A stretch of DNA of 64,000 bases from Subtercola boreus (lineage in GTDB: Bacteria > Actinomycetota > Actinomycetes > Actinomycetales > Microbacteriaceae). Where the stretch lies: the NCBI RefSeq assembly GCF_006716115.1, contig NZ_VFOO01000001.1, positions 1,364,001 through 1,428,000 on the forward strand, read 5' to 3'. Both the position numbers and the translations under genes were made by a program. Positions 1 to 8,518 of the stretch are shown piece by piece. The notes beneath the pieces are model-generated. The model was not told the DNA's origin, made no database searches, and saw only the letters and a program-made list of their open reading frames with translations. How positions within the stretch are numbered: position 1 is the stretch's first letter; every line of letters starts with the position of its first letter.

Positions 1-1
1 G

Positions 2-745
2 TCGCTGGTGCGCGGGCTGAGCGTGATCCGGGTCTTCGACGCCGAGCATCCGCAGCTCACGCTCAGCGAGATCGCCGCGCTCACCGCCCTGACACGGGCG
101 ACGGCGCGCCGGTTCCTGCTGACGCTGGTCGAGGTCGGCTACGTGCAGACCGACGGGCGCCTCTTCTCCCTCACACCCCGCGTTCTCGACCTGGGTTTCA
201 GCTACCTCTCCGCCCTGGGGCTGCCCGACATCGCGCAGCCCCAGCTCGAAGACCTCTCCCGCACCACCGGCGAGTCGAGCTCAGCCTCCGTGCTCGACGG
301 CACCGAGATCGTCTACGTCGCCCGTGCGGCCGTGCGGCGCATCATGAGCGTCTCGATCAGCGTCGGCACCCGCTTCCCCGCCCACACCACCTCGATGGGA
401 CGGGTGCTGCTTGCTGCGCTGGCCCCGGATGACCTGGCCGCCCGCCTCGACCGTGCCGTGTTCGACGCCCGCACCCCGCGCACCCTGCACACCCGCGCCG
501 ACATCGAGGCGGAACTCGGTCGCGTCAGAACCCAGGGCTTCGCCCTCGTCGACCAGGAACTCGAGCTCGGCCTCCGCTCGATCGCCGTGCCTGTCATCGC
601 CCGCGGCGACACCGTGGCTGCCGTCAACGTCTCCGTCTCGGCGGGAACCTTCACGGTGCCCGACATGATCGACGGACTCCTGCCGCCGCTCCAGCGCGCG
701 GCCGCCCTCATCGCGGCCAACGTCGCCGCGAGCCGCACCCGCTGA
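2..745 (+). CDS. IclR family transcriptional regulator (5' end outside window)
   Basis: DNA-binding regulator of the IclR family. The visible part has an N-terminal winged helix-turn-helix (about residues 15-40, LTLSEIAALTALTRATARRF) and a long effector-binding domain with typical IclR features (TSMGRVLLA; GLRSIAVPV). The GTG at 8 could serve as a start, but the reading frame stays open to the window edge and the preceding codons encode Ser-Leu, as in full-length family members (SLVRGLSVI), so the gene is probably cut by the window edge. The general look (RGLSVIRVFD, LGFSYLSA) resembles PcaR/PobR-type regulators of aromatic acid catabolism, but no such pathway is visible here and the downstream operon is convergent, so its target is unknown. 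Family call is firm; specific role is not. Confidence 0.88.
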   Translation, partial: SLVRGLSVIRVFDAEHPQLTLSEIAALTALTRATARRFLLTLVEVGYVQTDGRLFSLTPRVLDLGFSYLSALGLPDIAQPQLEDLSRTTGESSSASVLDGTEIVYVARAAVRRIMSVSISVGTRFPAHTTSMGRVLLAALAPDDLAARLDRAVFDARTPRTLHTRADIEAELGRVRTQGFALVDQELELGLRSIAVPVIARGDTVAAVNVSVSAGTFTVPDMIDGLLPPLQRAAALIAANVAASRTR

Positions 746-798
746 CGCGCTCGCCACGCGCCGCTGCCTCCCGCCGCCGCGCGACGGCCATCGAGACA

Positions 799-841
799 CC
801 GAAAGTTGTCGGTATCCCGCCGTTTTACCGACAAGTTTCGG
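799..841. terminator. Imperfect hairpin in convergent gap
   Basis: 16-bp inverted repeat with one mismatch (arms 799-814 and 826-841, loop 11) between the IclR gene and the convergent M81 gene. It has no clear T tract. It probably serves as a bidirectional terminator, by analogy with the other convergent-gap hairpins in this window. Confidence 0.6.
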
Positions 842-855
842 GGTTTCGATCGCGG

Positions 856-919
856 AGCCGGGGCCGGGGCCGGGCGGCGGGCGGGGGGGCGAGGGCTGGG
901 GGCGGGGGGGGGCGGGGGA
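856..919 (+). other. G-run tract with G-quadruplex potential
   Basis: The plus strand carries about nine runs of three to nine G within 64 bases, immediately 3' of the M81 peptidase stop codon. The spacing of the runs would permit intramolecular G-quadruplexes. No coding sequence is evident here. Confidence 0.55.
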
Positions 920-923
920 CGGG

Positions 924-2408
924 TCAGGGCTCGAAGAGGCGCGCTCCGAGGTCGGGGTCCGGCATGTCGGGGTCGAAGGGGTGCAGCGGGCGTTCGATGC
1001 GGCGGTGGCCGAGCCGCAGGATGTCCTGGTCGACTCCGCCCGGCGTCAGCGCGAGCATCCAGCCGCGGGCCAGGTCGAACAGCTCCGGTTCGAGGTAGCC
1101 GATCTTCACGATCACGATGTCGGCTGCCCGCGGATCGAGCCCCAGGTCGGTGAAGTCGTGCTCGTGGTGGTACGGCTTCCGATGTTCGGTGACGATCGCG
1201 AAGACACTTCCGGTGCGGATCACCACCTCCACCAGCGCATCGCTGTCACCGTGGTGGATGCTGTACACCACCCCGCTCAGAGTGACAGGCCCGGCGTGCC
1301 GGTCGTCGACCTCCGCGCCCACCGTCACCGTCACCGGGGCACCGACGCCGGCCGCGACCGCCGCCGCGACCCCGGAGGCGGACGGGACCGACGCGTAGAT
1401 CACCACCGGCCCGTCCTCCGCCCGGAACTCCGGCCGCGCAAGCAACTCCCGGAGCCCCCAGGTCACGTCGCCCGCGCCTCCCGCCGTGGGGTTGTCGCCG
1501 GAGTCGCTGATGAAGAAGGGCCGGTCAGGGCTCAGCAACGCAGCATCCAGCGCCTCGGAGTAGCTGCCGGTCGGGGCGACGAAGTCGAACGCGGCGCGGG
1601 CGGTCCAGAAAGCGCAGGCGAGGTGTTCGGCGGCCAAAGCGACGGCCTCGCGGTCGTGGCCCGTGACGACCACCGCAGCACGGTTCCGCGGTTCGTCGGC
1701 CCACGCGTAGCCGACCCAGAGGGCGGCGTCGAGGATGCCCGGCAGAACCTCGGCTGCGGCCACCTGCTCGTAGAGCCCCTTCGCGGGCTCCAGCCGGGTG
1801 GAGGTCTTCTCGCCGGGCAGCAGCACAGGAATGGGGATCCACGCCTTCACCGGCTTCGGCCCGCCGCCCACGAGCAGCTCGACGAGGTTCCGCACGGCCC
1901 GCTCCTTCGTGAGGGCTGTGTCCTCGTGCGGCGCGGTGCGGTCGGTGGTGATCAGGTCGGTCAGCTCGACGAGCCGGGCGGAGACGTTGCCGTGCAGGTC
2001 CATCGAGGTCGAGACCGCGGCGTCGGTGCCGATGACCTCGCGGATGCGCCCCAACAGCACGGCCTCGGGATCGTCGACGCCCTCGACGCTCATCGCCCCG
2101 TGGATGTCGAAGTAGAGCCCGTCGAGCGCCGGCATCGCCCGCAGCCGGTCGATGATCTCGTCGGCCAGTTCGGCGAAGGTGGCCGCGGTCAGGATGCCGC
2201 CCGGCAACGCCTTGCCGGTCAGCGCCGGGAGCCAGTCGGCGGCCTCCCGGAGCGGCTCCCCCGGGGCCAGGAACGGGTAGCCGCCGAACACCTCGGCGCC
2301 TCGCCGCGGATGGAAGGCCGCGGCATCCGTTCGGGCCGGCGAGAACGCGCTCGACTCGATGGCGAGGCCGGCGATGGCGATGGTCGGGTACGGTTTCGGG
2401 CTCGTCAC
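924..2408 (-). CDS. M81 family metallopeptidase (MlrC-like)
   Basis: 494-residue protein of the M81/MlrC family, named after microcystinase C, the peptidase that finishes microcystin breakdown in Sphingomonas. Motifs seen are AIAGLAIESS near the N-terminus, DIHGAM (101-106), DLHGN (137-141), HEDT (161-164) and DSGDNPTAGG (302-311); the Asp/His residues in them are the usual metal-binding candidates. Length is normal for the family. The GTG start lies 2 nt after the nagB stop, so it is probably translationally coupled as the last gene of the ABC/CutC-ROK/nagB operon. No signal peptide is visible, so it should be cytoplasmic. I infer that it cleaves an amide bond in an imported amino sugar-amino acid or peptide substrate; microcystin is not implied. 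Confidence 0.9.
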   Translation of the reverse strand: MTSPKPYPTIAIAGLAIESSAFSPARTDAAAFHPRRGAEVFGGYPFLAPGEPLREAADWLPALTGKALPGGILTAATFAELADEIIDRLRAMPALDGLYFDIHGAMSVEGVDDPEAVLLGRIREVIGTDAAVSTSMDLHGNVSARLVELTDLITTDRTAPHEDTALTKERAVRNLVELLVGGGPKPVKAWIPIPVLLPGEKTSTRLEPAKGLYEQVAAAEVLPGILDAALWVGYAWADEPRNRAAVVVTGHDREAVALAAEHLACAFWTARAAFDFVAPTGSYSEALDAALLSPDRPFFISDSGDNPTAGGAGDVTWGLRELLARPEFRAEDGPVVIYASVPSASGVAAAVAAGVGAPVTVTVGAEVDDRHAGPVTLSGVVYSIHHGDSDALVEVVIRTGSVFAIVTEHRKPYHHEHDFTDLGLDPRAADIVIVKIGYLEPELFDLARGWMLALTPGGVDQDILRLGHRRIERPLHPFDPDMPDPDLGARLFEP

Positions 2409-2410
2409 GC

Positions 2411-3190
2411 TCAGATCCCCTGCCAGTCCGGCTTGTTCGTGTACACGTAGTCGTAGAAGGCCCGGTCGGCGAGGTGCGCGGCGGCCACTTCATCCACGAT
2501 CACCGTACAGTGCGGGTGCAGATGGATGGCCGTGGCCGGCACCCTCGCCGTGAGGGGGCCTTCGAGGGCCAGCGCCACAGCCTCGGCCTTGGCCTCGCCG
2601 AACGCGAGCAGAACGAGGTGCCGCGCCTCGAGGATCGTGCCGAGCCCCTGGGTGAGGGCGTGCAGCGGCACATCGTCGACCGAGGGGAAGAAGCGCGCGT
2701 TGTCCTGTCGGGTCTGCGGGGTGAGCGTCTTCACTCGGGTGCGGGAGGCGAACGACGAACCGGGCTCGTTGAAGCCGATGTGACCGTCGCTGCCGATTCC
2801 GAGCAGTTGCAGGTCGATGCCGCCGGAGGCCCGGATGGCCGCGTCGTAGTCGAGGGCCGCCCGTTCGAGATCGTCGGCCTGGCCGTCGGGCACCTGCACG
2901 AGGTCAGGGTCGAGCCCGAGAGGCACGGTCACCTGGTGGTGGATGATGCTGTGGTAACTCTCGGCATGATCACGGTCGATGCCGACGTACTCGTCGAGCG
3001 CGAAGGCCCGCACCCGCGACACGTCGACCCCGGCGAGACGGTGCTGGAGGTCGTCGTAGACGGGCAGGGGGGTCGAACCGGTCGCGACCCCGAGCACGGC
3101 GTCGGGGCGGCGTGCGATCAGGTCTGCGATGGCCGCACCTGCCAGGCGTCCGGCGTCGGCGGGAGTCGGAACGACGATGATCTCTGCCAT
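2411..3190 (-). CDS. nagB: Glucosamine-6-phosphate deaminase
   Basis: Converts glucosamine 6-phosphate to fructose 6-phosphate and ammonia, linking amino sugar catabolism to glycolysis. The 259-residue protein is close to the family length (E. coli about 266) and keeps the active-site motifs: ATGSTP (phosphate loop, 36-41), LDEYVG (catalytic Asp66 region), GIGSDGHIGFNEP (Asp135, His137, Glu142) and ASRTRVKTL. It is therefore a true NagB rather than a 6-phosphogluconolactonase relative. The ATG lies 3 nt after the CutC-ROK stop, so the two are translationally coupled. No nagA deacetylase is present in the operon, which suggests that the incoming sugar is not N-acetylated or that nagA lies elsewhere. 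Confidence 0.95.
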   Translation of the reverse strand: MAEIIVVPTPADAGRLAGAAIADLIARRPDAVLGVATGSTPLPVYDDLQHRLAGVDVSRVRAFALDEYVGIDRDHAESYHSIIHHQVTVPLGLDPDLVQVPDGQADDLERAALDYDAAIRASGGIDLQLLGIGSDGHIGFNEPGSSFASRTRVKTLTPQTRQDNARFFPSVDDVPLHALTQGLGTILEARHLVLLAFGEAKAEAVALALEGPLTARVPATAIHLHPHCTVIVDEVAAAHLADRAFYDYVYTNKPDWQGI

Positions 3191-3193
3191 GGG

Positions 3194-4999
3194 TCAGGCC
3201 TCCAGAGCGGGTTCGGCGGCGGGCGCGGGCAGAGCGGATGCCCGGGGGTCGGCTGGATCCGCGAGCAGGTCATCGAGCATCCACCCGTCGGAGGCATGCG
3301 GCCGCCCGGCGATGCGGAAGGCGAGCACGGAGGCGCCGATCCTGCTCCCGGAGGTGCCGAGCACCGAGGTCTCGACGGGCGGTGCAGTACGCCAGGTGAG
3401 GGAGGCGGCGAGCTGTTCGCGCACCGGGCCGAGCAGGGTGTCGCCGGCGCGCGAGACACCGCCGGTCAGCACGATGACGGCGGGGTCGAGCAGCATCGTC
3501 ACCGTCGCGAGGCCCAGGGTGAGCGCTTCGACCCCGTCGTTCCAGACGGCTGCGGCCACCGGGTCGGTCGCGAGACGGGCGACGATGTCGGCGGCGGAGA
3601 GCGGCTCCGTGCCGCCCTCGGCGACATAGCGCCTGGCGAGTCCCGCGCCCGACATGTAGACCTCCAGGCACCCCCGCTGGCCGCAGGTGCAGCTCTCGCC
3701 GTGCGGCAGGGCCGGGATGTGGCCGAGCTCCCCCGCAGAGGTCAGGTGGCCGGTGACCTCGGTGTCGGAGCTGAGGATCGCCGCGGCGACACCCGTTCCG
3801 ATGGCGACCAGCACCGAGTTCGAGACGCCGGCGGCCGCGCCGAAGAGCGCCTCCGCGAGACCGGCGGCGCGCACATCGTGCCCGATGGCCACCGGAACCC
3901 CGAGGTCGCCCGCAAGGAGGGCGCCGAGCGGCACGTCGGTCCAGCCGAGGGTGGAGGCGTAGCGCACCACTCCGGTCGCCGGCTCGATGATGCCGGGGGT
4001 GACCACACCGGCGCCGATGATGTTCCAGCCGTCGTCTGCGGCGTGACTGTTCAGCAGTCGGAGCAGGTGGCGCACACGCTCGAGCGACTCGGCGCCGTTG
4101 CTGCCGGTGCCGTCTGTTCCGGCGTCGACGGACTCGGCAAGAACCACGCGGCCGCGGCCGTCGACGACGGCGCCCTTGAGAGTTGTGCCGCCGATGTCGA
4201 GAGCGAGCACGGCGTCGCGCGGCGCGGCTGGGTCGCTCGACGTGGCTGGGTCGACCGTCGGACGTTCGGCGACGGCCTCGAGCATCCGCTGGATGACGGC
4301 AGGGTCGGTGCGGAGCGTTCCGTCGCCGCGGGGCGAGGGGGTCTGCGCCCTCAGGTGCACCTCGGTCGCGCCCGTCGCGGAGAGCAGCGCCCCGACGTTG
4401 CCGGGACGCACACCGCCGCCCACGAGCATCCGGGGCCCGGGGGAAGCGAGCGAGCGAGCCACCAGCCCGGCGAGAGCGGCCGAACCCCGCTCGGCGGTCA
4501 CTTCGCCGCCGGAGCTCAGGATGCCCGCCACACCGAGCCCGGCCAGCAGTTCATAGCTCGCTGCCAGGTCGGGTGTCGCGTCGAACGCCTTGTGGAAGGT
4601 GACAGGGAGGTCGCCGGCCGCCTCGATGAGGCGCTGGAGGGCTGCGACATCCACCGTGCCCTCAGCGGTGAGGGCGCCGAGCACGACGCCGACACGTCCC
4701 TCCGCTCCGTCGGCGACCGCGCGGATCTCGGCCAGGTCGCGGCCCATCACGTGGAACTCGGCCTCGGAGTAGACGAAGTCACCGCCGCGCGGCCGCACCA
4801 TCACCTGCACGCCGATGCGTGTGGTCGCCTCGACCACGGAACGCAGCAGACCGATGCTCGGCGTGGTCCCGCCCTCGAGCAGGTCGGCGCAGAGCTCGAC
4901 GCGCTGGGCGCCCGCCCGTTCGGCCACCACTGCGCCGTCGAGATCGTCGATGCAGATCTCCACGACGACCGCGGGGGCGCTGTCAGTTGGGTGAATGAT
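3194..4999 (-). CDS. CutC-like domain fused to ROK family sugar kinase
   Basis: Two-domain protein of about 600 residues. The first about 230 residues form a CutC-type TIM barrel (ELCADLLEGGTTPS, MVRPRGGDFVYS, TFHKAFD). After a Thr/Ser/Asp/Pro linker comes a complete ROK kinase with the phosphate-1 loop ALDIGGTTLKG, catalytic Asp in GHDVRAAG, AIGTGVAAA, and the zinc motif GHIPALPHGESCTCGQRGC. The fusion and the adjacent nagB suggest that it phosphorylates an amino sugar; the CutC part, classically called a copper protein, may be a sugar-modifying enzyme. Start is unresolved. The frame opens at GTG 5056, which lacks a ribosome site and lies inside the upstream permease gene. AAGGAG (5007-5012) sits 7 nt before an in-frame ATC at 4999 and 10 nt before an ATT. 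The next in-frame GTG is 43 nt from the AAGGAG. The coordinate given assumes the ATC. Confidence 0.85.
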   Translation of the reverse strand: MIHPTDSAPAVVVEICIDDLDGAVVAERAGAQRVELCADLLEGGTTPSIGLLRSVVEATTRIGVQVMVRPRGGDFVYSEAEFHVMGRDLAEIRAVADGAEGRVGVVLGALTAEGTVDVAALQRLIEAAGDLPVTFHKAFDATPDLAASYELLAGLGVAGILSSGGEVTAERGSAALAGLVARSLASPGPRMLVGGGVRPGNVGALLSATGATEVHLRAQTPSPRGDGTLRTDPAVIQRMLEAVAERPTVDPATSSDPAAPRDAVLALDIGGTTLKGAVVDGRGRVVLAESVDAGTDGTGSNGAESLERVRHLLRLLNSHAADDGWNIIGAGVVTPGIIEPATGVVRYASTLGWTDVPLGALLAGDLGVPVAIGHDVRAAGLAEALFGAAAGVSNSVLVAIGTGVAAAILSSDTEVTGHLTSAGELGHIPALPHGESCTCGQRGCLEVYMSGAGLARRYVAEGGTEPLSAADIVARLATDPVAAAVWNDGVEALTLGLATVTMLLDPAVIVLTGGVSRAGDTLLGPVREQLAASLTWRTAPPVETSVLGTSGSRIGASVLAFRIAGRPHASDGWMLDDLLADPADPRASALPAPAAEPALEA

Positions 5000-5003
5000 G
5001 GTG

Positions 5004-5930
5004 CTACTCCTTGGGGTTGCCGGCGGGGGTGTTGCCGACTGGGGTGTTGTCGGCACGCGTGTCGGTCACGGGCACGCCGACGATCGGCGCGGCTCCGTTC
5101 GACGGCTCGGCAAGGCTGCGCTTGCCGGGTCGGCGGCGCAACTGCGAGGCGAGCGTCGAGAGGGCGCCGTTGAAGACGAGGTAGATGAGCGTCACGACGA
5201 CGAACGTCGGGATGAGGAAGTGGTTGTACGCCGCCAGCACCTGCCCGCGGTAGAGCAGCTCGGTGAAGGCGACGATGTAGCCGAGCGAGGTGTCCTTCAC
5301 GAGGCTGACGAGCTGCGTCACGAGCGACGGGGTCACGAACCGCAGCGCCTGCGGCAGCACGACGAGCCGCATGGCCTGTCCGCGGGAGAGCCCGAGGCTC
5401 ACCGCCGCCTCCGACTGGCCGGCGGGCAGCCCCAGGATGCCCGCCCGGATGATCTCGGCGAAGGCCGCCGCATTGGCGATGGTCAGGGGGATGACCAGCT
5501 TCCAGAGCAGCGGGAAGTTCAGGCCGAGCTGCGGCAGCCCGAACAGCATCAGGTAGATGAGCAGCAGCACCGGGATCGTGCGGGCGATCTCGATGTAGGC
5601 CACCGACACCCCGTGGATGACCGGATTCCGGCTCAGCCGGCCGAGCGCCAGCAGAAGGCCGAACGCCCCTCCCAGCACGGCGACGAGGGCGGCGGCCTGG
5701 ATCGTGCCCCAGAGCCCGACCAGGAGGTACTGCCAGATGCCGGCGCTGAGGAACGGCGTCCAGCGGTCAGCGTCGAGCTGGCCCTTCGAGGCGAACTGGA
5801 GGAGGGCGAGCACGATGACGGCGACGACCACCACGACAGCGACGACCGACCACAGCCGGATCGCCCGCCGGGTGCGGGGGCCGGGCTCGTCGTAGAGGGA
5901 GACGGGAGCTTCGTGCGTGGAGGTGCTCAT
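5004..5930 (-). CDS. Polar amino acid ABC transporter permease (second)
   Basis: 308-residue inner membrane permease of the His/Glu/Gln/Arg family (HisM/GluD type). The N-terminus is cytoplasmic, followed by a hydrophobic segment at about 27-48 and a core of several more. The EAA loop is visible as EAAVSLGLSRGQAMRLVVLPQALR. The C-terminal tail is polar and carries a short TPVGNTPAGNP-like repeat. It overlaps the stop of the first permease by 4 nt (5927-5930), so the two are translationally coupled. It forms a heterodimeric channel with that permease, energised by the ATPase at 7635-8396. The arrangement recalls corynebacterial gluABCD, but substrate cannot be read from the permease. Confidence 0.93.
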   Translation of the reverse strand: MSTSTHEAPVSLYDEPGPRTRRAIRLWSVVAVVVVVAVIVLALLQFASKGQLDADRWTPFLSAGIWQYLLVGLWGTIQAAALVAVLGGAFGLLLALGRLSRNPVIHGVSVAYIEIARTIPVLLLIYLMLFGLPQLGLNFPLLWKLVIPLTIANAAAFAEIIRAGILGLPAGQSEAAVSLGLSRGQAMRLVVLPQALRFVTPSLVTQLVSLVKDTSLGYIVAFTELLYRGQVLAAYNHFLIPTFVVVTLIYLVFNGALSTLASQLRRRPGKRSLAEPSNGAAPIVGVPVTDTRADNTPVGNTPAGNPKE

Positions 5931-6571
5931 CGCTTGATCGCCACTCTCTTCTCGATTCGACCGGCTGCGAGCCCGATGACCAGCGCCAGAGCCATGTAGA
6001 TCAGGCCGGCCACGGTGAAGATCAGGATCGGCTGCGCCTCGACGAGGTTCAGCTTGTTCGCCTCCGAGGTCAGTTCGACCACCCCGACCGCTGCGGCCAG
6101 TGCCGTGTTCATGGTCAGCGCGATCATCACATTGCCGATCGGCTGCACCGCCGCCCGCAGCGCCTGGGGCACCACGACCAGCCGGAGCGACTGCACCAGG
6201 GTGAAGCCGAGTGCCCTGCTGGCCTCGATCTGGCCGGTGCCGACGGTGTTCACACCGCTCCGGATCGCCTCGGCCACGTACGCGGCCTCGTAGAGCGCCA
6301 GCACGATGATCGCCGTGGGGGTGAGCGGCAGCAGCAGGCCCGCGTCGGGCAGGGCGAAGACCGCCAGGATGAGCAGCACCAGCAGAGGAACGTTGACGAA
6401 GAACTGCACGTACGCGAAGGCGAGCCCGCGGAGCACTGGGATGGGGCTGATGCGCGCCGCCGTCACGACCGTTCCGAGAACGATCGCGGCGACACCGGCG
6501 ATCACCGCCATCATCACGGTGGTGCCGAGCGCTTCGAGCAACGGCCCGGCGCTGTCGGCGAAGATGTTCAT
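5927..6571 (-). CDS. Polar amino acid ABC transporter permease (first)
   Basis: 214-residue permease of the polar amino acid uptake family, about five membrane segments. The EAA-type loop reads IEASRALGFTLVQSLRLVVVPQALR. The protein begins MNIFADSAGPLLEALGTTV, typical for the GluC/HisQ half. It lies 50 nt downstream of the binding-protein gene and overlaps the next permease by 4 nt. Its place in the operon with nagB and a sugar kinase makes a plain glutamate role doubtful; a substrate with both sugar and amino acid character is inferred. Confidence 0.93.
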   Translation of the reverse strand: MNIFADSAGPLLEALGTTVMMAVIAGVAAIVLGTVVTAARISPIPVLRGLAFAYVQFFVNVPLLVLLILAVFALPDAGLLLPLTPTAIIVLALYEAAYVAEAIRSGVNTVGTGQIEASRALGFTLVQSLRLVVVPQALRAAVQPIGNVMIALTMNTALAAAVGVVELTSEANKLNLVEAQPILIFTVAGLIYMALALVIGLAAGRIEKRVAIKR

Positions 6572-6621
6572 CGTGTTCCTCTGCTGGTGGAGCTCATGCG
6601 GTGGTCAGGCGGTCACGCCGC

Positions 6622-7578
6622 TCAGGAGCCGGGAACCGACCCGATGGCGGGCGGCGTGGGCGTCGACGACTCGACGGCCGAGCCGAGCGTCGCGTCCCAG
6701 ACCTTCGCCCAGTCGCCGTTCGCCTCGATCTTCGTGAGCCAGTCGTTGATGAACGACTTGAACGCGGCGTCCCCGTCCTTCAGGCCGATGCCGTACGACT
6801 CGGTCGTGAACGGCTGTCCGACGACCTTGATCGCCGAGTTCGACGCCGCGTCGCTCGCGAGCAGCGTGAAGTCCTGCACGTAGGCGTCACCGCGGCCCTG
6901 GGTCAGAGCCTGCACGGCCTCGGGGTCGGTGCCGAAGCTGACGATCTCCGCCGTCGGCTGCTTCTCGGGAACAGCGGTCACGGCCGGCGTGTTCGCGCCG
7001 ACGATGACCTTCTTGCCGCCGAGGTCGTCGATGCCCTGGATGTCGGTGTTGTCGCTCTTCACCGCGACAGCCAGCCCCGACTGGAGGTAGGGGCCCGCGA
7101 AGTCGACCTGCTCGTCGCGCTGGGTGGTGATCGTGTAGGTGTTGAAGACGACGTCGACAGTACCGTTCTGGAGCAGCGCCTCGCGGGTCTCCGAGGCCGG
7201 CGGGATGATCTCCACGTTCGGCTCGCCGAGGATGTAGATCGCGAGCAGCTTGGCGAGATCCGCGTCGAAACCTTCGACGTCGTCGGGGCTCGACGGGTTC
7301 TGCTGCGAGAGCAGCGGGGCATCGAGCGCCTCCGCGACGACCAGCTTGCCGCGGGCCTTGATCTTCGCCATCGTCGAGTCGGGCAGGAGCGCGGCGGCAT
7401 CCGCGACAACGGCGTTGTCGTACACCGAGGCCAGGGCGTCCGTCGACGCTGACGAGCTCGGAGCGGCGCCCGGCACGGCCGAGCTGTCCGACGAGCATCC
7501 GCTGAACGCGAGAGCCGCGGTGACGGTGATGGCGAGCAGGGGGATGCCCCTCTGGAGGGTCTTACGAGTGCTGGGCAC
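6622..7578 (-). CDS. Polar amino acid ABC transporter substrate-binding lipoprotein
   Basis: 318-residue extracytoplasmic solute receptor of family 3. A signal peptide ends in a lipobox with Cys28 (AFSGC), so the mature protein is lipid-anchored to the outer face of the membrane. The body keeps the family signatures KARGKLVV, VEGFDADLAKLLA and DVVFNTYTITTQRDEQVDFAGPY. A Ser/Ala/Pro-rich linker follows the lipidated Cys. The GTG start at 7578 is the only initiator before the signal peptide. It lies between the ATPase and permease genes of the operon. Family membership is certain; ligand is unknown. Confidence 0.93.
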   Translation of the reverse strand: MPSTRKTLQRGIPLLAITVTAALAFSGCSSDSSAVPGAAPSSSASTDALASVYDNAVVADAAALLPDSTMAKIKARGKLVVAEALDAPLLSQQNPSSPDDVEGFDADLAKLLAIYILGEPNVEIIPPASETREALLQNGTVDVVFNTYTITTQRDEQVDFAGPYLQSGLAVAVKSDNTDIQGIDDLGGKKVIVGANTPAVTAVPEKQPTAEIVSFGTDPEAVQALTQGRGDAYVQDFTLLASDAASNSAIKVVGQPFTTESYGIGLKDGDAAFKSFINDWLTKIEANGDWAKVWDATLGSAVESSTPTPPAIGSVPGS

Positions 7579-7634
7579 GGGTGGTACCTTTCTGTTCTTC
7601 CGGGTGCGGTGGGGTGGTGCAGGAGGGTTCGAAA

Positions 7635-8396
<762 letters not shown>

Positions 8397-8440
8397 GGTT
8401 GCCGCCTTTGCTTCGAGTGTCTCGTCGTTGAAATCAAACT

Positions 8441-8454
8441 AACAATCCATTGTT
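8441..8454. promoter_or_regulatory. Perfect palindrome, candidate ROK operator
   Basis: AACAATCCATTGTT is a 6-2-6 perfect inverted repeat in the AT-rich gap between the divergent ABC operon and the ROK regulator. It lies 45 bp upstream of the ATPase start and 65 bp upstream of the regulator start. The composition contrasts sharply with the GC-rich genes around it. Binding by the ROK protein is inferred from position only. Confidence 0.5.
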
Positions 8455-8518
8455 GCATCTATATTTCGAGGAACTTTGTTTGATAATGGAATAAGCTTTC
8501 CCTCAAAGATCGGATCCC

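Noticed and set aside
2474-5173. Plus-strand open frame of 899 codons opposite nagB and CutC-ROK
   Set aside because: Its Gly/Arg/His/Asp-rich translation has no domain, and it is the antisense shadow of high-GC genes with clear motifs on the minus strand.
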